From positions 16,835-80,834 of the forward strand of contig DATLSH010000035.1 in NCBI GenBank assembly GCA_035534235.1: a stretch of DNA of 64,000 bases, written 5' to 3'. The stretch is from Bog-473 sp035534235. Its GTDB lineage: Bacteria; Actinomycetota; Acidimicrobiia; Acidimicrobiales; RAAP-2. The notes beneath the pieces are model-generated. The model was given only the letters and a program-made list of their open reading frames with translations, made no database searches and was not told the origin of the DNA. Shown piece after piece: positions 61,076-64,000 of this stretch. The stretch's first letter is position 1; the number at the start of each line of letters is the position of its first letter. The position numbers were made by a program, and so were the translations under genes.

Positions 61076-61870
61076 ATGAGCGGGCAGGCGCGGGGTCCGG
61101 GAGCCGAAATCGTCACCCTGGCCGGTTACACGGAGCCTCTTTCGACCACCGATGGGAGGGTCCCCGGGGAGCGCGGGCGCCAGACCCGGCGACGCCTACT
61201 CGACGCCACCGTGGAGTTGCTCACCACCACCTCGTGGCGCTCGGTCAAGGTGACCGACATCGCCCGGCGGGCCCGCACGTCGCCGGCCACCTTCTACCAG
61301 TACTTCGGCAACGTGGAGGAGGCCATCCGGGTGCTGGCCGAGGGGATGGTGGACCAGGCGGCCCGGCTCTCCGAGCTGGTCGGGGGCGACTGGTCGGAGG
61401 GAGCCAGCTGGGACACGGCCCTTGTGGTGACCGAGGAGTTCCTGGCCTACTGGGAAGACAACCGTGCCGTCTTCCGGGTCATCGACCTGGCCACCGCCGA
61501 AGGTGACGCGCAGCTGAGGGGCATCCGCGTGCGTGCCCTCAACGCCGTGACCGTGGCGCTGGCCCAGGTCATTGACGGTACGTCCGTGGCCGGGTCGGAC
61601 CCCATGGCCGTGGCCGGGACCCTGGTGGCCATGTTCGCCAGTGTGTCGGCCCACCGGGACGGCTTCGAGTTCTGGGGCATCCGCACGGGCCACCTCATCG
61701 ACACCCAGGCCCGGATGCTGCACTGGGCCGTCACCGGCCGGCCCGGACCGGTGGGCGGAATGGGGCGGGGAGGCCCGGGCCCGGACTACTTGAGGGCGAC
61801 CGGGTTGAGCGGCGAGCCCAAGCCGTTGGTGAAGGGCAGTGGGGTGGCATCGAGCAGGAAGGTGTACTGA
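61076..61870 (+). CDS. TetR-family regulator
   Basis: This has 264 residues. The helix-turn-helix is at residues 38-85: RRRLLDATVELLTTTSW, VKVTDIARRARTSPATFYQYF. The N-terminal 35 residues are not conserved. The ligand domain is followed by about 28 C-terminal residues that lie opposite the end of the cyclase gene and look like a read-through tail. The ATG at 61076 is likely a leaderless start. It is divergent from the KstR-like gene. Confidence 0.82.
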   Translation: MSGQARGPGAEIVTLAGYTEPLSTTDGRVPGERGRQTRRRLLDATVELLTTTSWRSVKVTDIARRARTSPATFYQYFGNVEEAIRVLAEGMVDQAARLSELVGGDWSEGASWDTALVVTEEFLAYWEDNRAVFRVIDLATAEGDAQLRGIRVRALNAVTVALAQVIDGTSVAGSDPMAVAGTLVAMFASVSAHRDGFEFWGIRTGHLIDTQARMLHWAVTGRPGPVGGMGRGGPGPDYLRATGLSGEPKPLVKGSGVASSRKVY

Positions 61871-62721
61871 CCGTCGTCGGCACAGTCCGCCGCCAGGCCG
61901 TCGAGGACCCAGTTCTGGCCCTGGGTCATCCCCATCTCCACCAGGTGGAGGAGGTGCACGGGGAGGTAGATGTCGTCGTACTGGCAGGGGAAGACCTCGC
62001 AGGCCAGGGTGTCGGTGGCCGCCGCCGCCACATCGTGCGCCCAGAACCACTCGGCCGTCTCGATGGTCAGCCCGGGCGACGGCCACGTGTAGGCGACCAG
62101 ATCCCGCCGGGAAGGCTCCAGGTGCGTCATCTGCCCGGTCCGCACCAGCACGATGTCACCGGGCTCCACGACCACCCCGCCCAGCGCGGCCGCTGCACCC
62201 AGGTCGTCGGGGGTGATGGCGTACCCCGGCTGGAGCACGTCGAGCCCGCGGGCACGAGGCACATCGAGCAGGACACCCCGGCTGACCACCGTGGTGAGGA
62301 GGTGGATGCCACAGCGCCCGGCCCCCGCCCCGGTCACCGAGGACGCCGGGTAGTCGTTGTAGATCTTCCCGCCGTAGCTACAGTGGGCCAAGGCATCCCA
62401 GTGGGTGGCGCATTGGAGGGCGAGCGTCGCCACATCCTCGCTGGAGCAGACCCAGTCGGGATCGGCGCTCAGGGGCTCGTTGACCTGAATCATGGAGCGG
62501 GTCGGGTTCACCCTGCCCTTGATGAACCCCGCCTGGATCCCCTCGGCCTCGGACAGGGGGAGACCGAGGGCGAAGGCCTTCCCCTGGCGCACCGAGGCGG
62601 CCGCCCGCAGACGGGCGGTGTCGTCGATCAGATTGAGGGTGCCGATCTGGTCCTCCGGACCCCAGCGGCCCCAGTTGCGGACCCGGGCGGCGACCTCGGC
62701 GAAGGGTGCAGGAATGGCCAC
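61786..62721 (-). CDS. Cyclase/kynurenine-formamidase-like metal hydrolase
   Basis: This is a PF04199-type metal hydrolase of 311 residues. The metal motif QCATHWDALAHCSYGGKIYN has the His-x3-Asp-type pattern of the family. It is followed by VVVEPGDIVLVRTGQ and an end LPFTNGLGSPLNPVAL typical of bacterial cyclase-like enzymes of unknown substrate. The GTG at 62721 has TAGTCT exactly 6 bases upstream and no Shine-Dalgarno. Its 3' 85 bases overlap the TetR gene in antisense. The N-terminus FAEVAARVRNWGRWGPEDQI is conserved in such enzymes of catabolic clusters. Confidence 0.82.
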   Translation of the reverse strand: MAIPAPFAEVAARVRNWGRWGPEDQIGTLNLIDDTARLRAAASVRQGKAFALGLPLSEAEGIQAGFIKGRVNPTRSMIQVNEPLSADPDWVCSSEDVATLALQCATHWDALAHCSYGGKIYNDYPASSVTGAGAGRCGIHLLTTVVSRGVLLDVPRARGLDVLQPGYAITPDDLGAAAALGGVVVEPGDIVLVRTGQMTHLEPSRRDLVAYTWPSPGLTIETAEWFWAHDVAAAATDTLACEVFPCQYDDIYLPVHLLHLVEMGMTQGQNWVLDGLAADCADDGQYTFLLDATPLPFTNGLGSPLNPVALK

Positions 62722-62781
62722 CGGCGCAGACTAGTGGCGGCCCCGTGACCAGCCCCGCCCTCCCGGTGCCGGGCGTCCCGG

Positions 62782-62810
62782 TTGTCTGGCGGCGCCGCGA
62801 GGACGATACT
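62782..62810 (+). promoter_or_regulatory. Promoter of the NDMA-type alcohol dehydrogenase gene
   Basis: TTGTCT (62782-62787) and GATACT (62805-62810) are 17 bases apart. Transcription from about 62817 would give a leader of about 38 bases with a good ribosome-binding site (GGGAGGG) 7-8 bases before ATG 62855, unlike the leaderless neighbours. Confidence 0.6.
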
Positions 62811-62854
62811 GAGGGCGCGATATCGGTCGACGTAACCTCCGGGAGGGATTCTCA

Positions 62855-64000
62855 ATGACAACGCGTGCAGTGGTGTGTACCGGGCTGAACGAGCCCTGGA
62901 AGACCCATGAGATCGACATCGATCCCCCCGGCTTCCGCGAGATCCGGGTCAAGATGGTCTATTCGGGCATGTGCCACTCGGACGAGCACCTGCGGTCGGG
63001 CGACATCGGCGCACCCCCCGAGGTGCTGGAGATGCTCGGCGTCCCCTCCATGTTCCCCGTGGTCGGCGGGCACGAGGGCTCGGGCATCGTGACCGAGGTG
63101 GGCGACAGCGTGACCCAGGTCGCCGTGGGTGACCACGTGGCGGTCGCCTTCATCCCCGCCTGCGGCACCTGCCACTGGTGCGCCTCGGGTCGCCAGAACC
63201 TGTGCGACCTCGGGATGACCACACTGGTCGGCGGCATGATCAGCGACGGCACCTACCGCTACCACCTCGGTGACGAGAACCTGAACCGCATGGCGCAGCT
63301 GGGGACCTTCGCCGACGAGATGGTCTGCCACGAGAACTCGGTGGTCAAGATCGATCCCTGGGTCAACATGAAGGCGGCCGCTCTCATCAGCTGTGGCATC
63401 TCCACTGGCTACGGCTCGGCCGTCGACCGGGCCAAGGTCAAGGGAGGGGAGACGGTGGTCGTGGTCGGCTGTGGCGGTGTCGGGTCTGGTGCCATCCAAG
63501 GCGCCCGCATTGCCGGAGCCCGCTACATCATCGCGGTGGACCCGGTTCCCTTCAAGCTCGAGAAGGCCAAGGAGATCGGGGCCACCCACACGGCGGCCTC
63601 ACTGCTCGACGCCCAGTTCATGCTGCCCGAGCTGACCCAGGGCCGCAATGCCGATGTGGTCATTCTCACCCCGGGCGTGCTCCACGGTGACCTCATCGCC
63701 GCTGCCAGCGCCGTCGGCTCAAAGGACGCCCGCATTGTGGTCACCGCCATCGCGCCCTTCCACCAGATGGACGTGCAGCTCAACCTGTTCAATTTCGCCA
63801 TGAACAATCAGGCGCTCCTGGGCACGATCTTCGGCTCGGTCAGCCCGCGGGTGCAGGTGCCGAACCTGCTGAACCTCTACGAGGCCGGCCAGCTGAAGAT
63901 CGACGAGATCATCACCCAGGAGTACACCCTGGACCAGGTGCAGCAGGGCTACGACGACCAGGCGGCCGGCACCATCATCCGCGGTGTGGTCAAGTTCGAC
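62855..64000 (+). CDS. NDMA-dependent alcohol dehydrogenase-like zinc enzyme (runs to the window edge)
   Basis: The 382 residues visible are a medium-chain zinc alcohol dehydrogenase that most resembles the NDMA-dependent type with tightly bound nicotinamide. Catalytic zinc ligands are Cys40 (YSGMCHSDEH) and His73-Glu74 (VGGHEGSG). Structural zinc is bound by Cys103, Cys106, Cys109 and Cys117. The cofactor loop is VVVGCGGVGSGAIQG. The end IIRGVVKFD is where the family normally stops, so only the stop codon and at most a few residues lie beyond the window. It is divergent from the cyclase gene. In actinobacteria such enzymes use mycofactocin as electron acceptor partner; no mycofactocin gene is in view. 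Confidence 0.85.
   Translation, partial: MTTRAVVCTGLNEPWKTHEIDIDPPGFREIRVKMVYSGMCHSDEHLRSGDIGAPPEVLEMLGVPSMFPVVGGHEGSGIVTEVGDSVTQVAVGDHVAVAFIPACGTCHWCASGRQNLCDLGMTTLVGGMISDGTYRYHLGDENLNRMAQLGTFADEMVCHENSVVKIDPWVNMKAAALISCGISTGYGSAVDRAKVKGGETVVVVGCGGVGSGAIQGARIAGARYIIAVDPVPFKLEKAKEIGATHTAASLLDAQFMLPELTQGRNADVVILTPGVLHGDLIAAASAVGSKDARIVVTAIAPFHQMDVQLNLFNFAMNNQALLGTIFGSVSPRVQVPNLLNLYEAGQLKIDEIITQEYTLDQVQQGYDDQAAGTIIRGVVKFD

Noticed and set aside
1..64000. Search for tRNA, rRNA, CRISPR arrays, insertion sequences and phage genes
   Set aside because: No cloverleaf, rRNA segment, regular repeat-spacer array, transposase or integrase motif was found by reading. A tRNAscan or Infernal run would be decisive for small RNAs.

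Overview
The window is a dense, high-GC stretch of a chromosome. Gaps are short, ATGA and GTGA overlaps are common, and many starts are GTG. I infer a free-living aerobic actinobacterium, most likely of the Acidimicrobiia or a close group. The support is a menaquinone-type bc-aa3 respiratory chain with a CtaF subunit, a HelD-type RNA polymerase motor, mycothiol/NDMA-type alcohol dehydrogenase families, a KstR-like TetR regulator, and a secreted protein with 'GYWLV..DGGVFSFGDA' repeats that are frequent in that class. No rRNA, tRNA, CRISPR array, insertion sequence or phage gene was seen, and no gene-free stretch exceeds 300 bases.

Layout. 0.1-2.3 kb: an ABC exporter pair. 2.3-5.6 kb: a secreted L,D-transpeptidase with GYW repeats, a small-molecule kinase, and a geranylgeranyl/menaquinone reductase family flavoprotein divergent from the next operon. 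5.7-21.6 kb: a complete nuoA-N operon for complex I in canonical order, mostly with overlapping start and stop codons. 21.7-26.3 kb: a Thr-rich anchored protein, a 49-residue zinc-ribbon protein, a very large MprF/DUF2156-like membrane protein, and an HAD phosphatase. 26.3-31.5 kb (minus strand): a translationally coupled operon running ybjQ-like, hemE, hemH, hemY, lnt-like. 31.6-34.0 kb: HelD. 34.1-38.2 kb: ctaE-qcrC-qcrA-qcrB. 38.2-42.7 kb: an accessory patch with two exported enzymes, a DUF5655 protein, a frameshifted Rieske gene, a Cys-rich microprotein, a lipoprotein and an ArsR-SRPBCC regulator with a visible operator. 42.8-45.9 kb (minus strand): ctaC-ctaD-ctaF. 45.9-55.6 kb: an alkyl-sulfatase-like hydrolase, TatA, a CopD-like protein, enoyl-CoA hydratase, membrane proteins, a GH1 glycosidase, DedA, an alpha/beta hydrolase and a D-aminoacylase-like amidohydrolase. 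55.7-57.5 kb: two exported envelope proteins. 57.5-64.0 kb: a second ABC exporter, two zinc alcohol dehydrogenases, two TetR regulators (one KstR-like) and a cyclase-family hydrolase.

How the genes fit together. Complex I reduces menaquinone. The GGR-family enzyme may saturate its side chain. The QcrCAB-CtaCDEF set then passes electrons to oxygen as an actinobacterial bc-aa3 supercomplex, and hemE-hemH-hemY supply heme. The right end looks like lipid or steroid-type catabolism under TetR control.

Regulation. At least twelve gene starts have a TANNNT -10 hexamer 5-8 bases before the GTG/ATG and no Shine-Dalgarno, which implies widespread leaderless translation. The points most worth follow-up are a Cys-to-Ser change at the catalytic position of the Lnt homologue, a large MprF-like protein whose N-terminal half looks like a metal-free metallophosphoesterase, two Cys-rich microproteins, a palindrome placed exactly between the -35 and -10 of the ArsR-SRPBCC gene, and a Rieske pseudogene.
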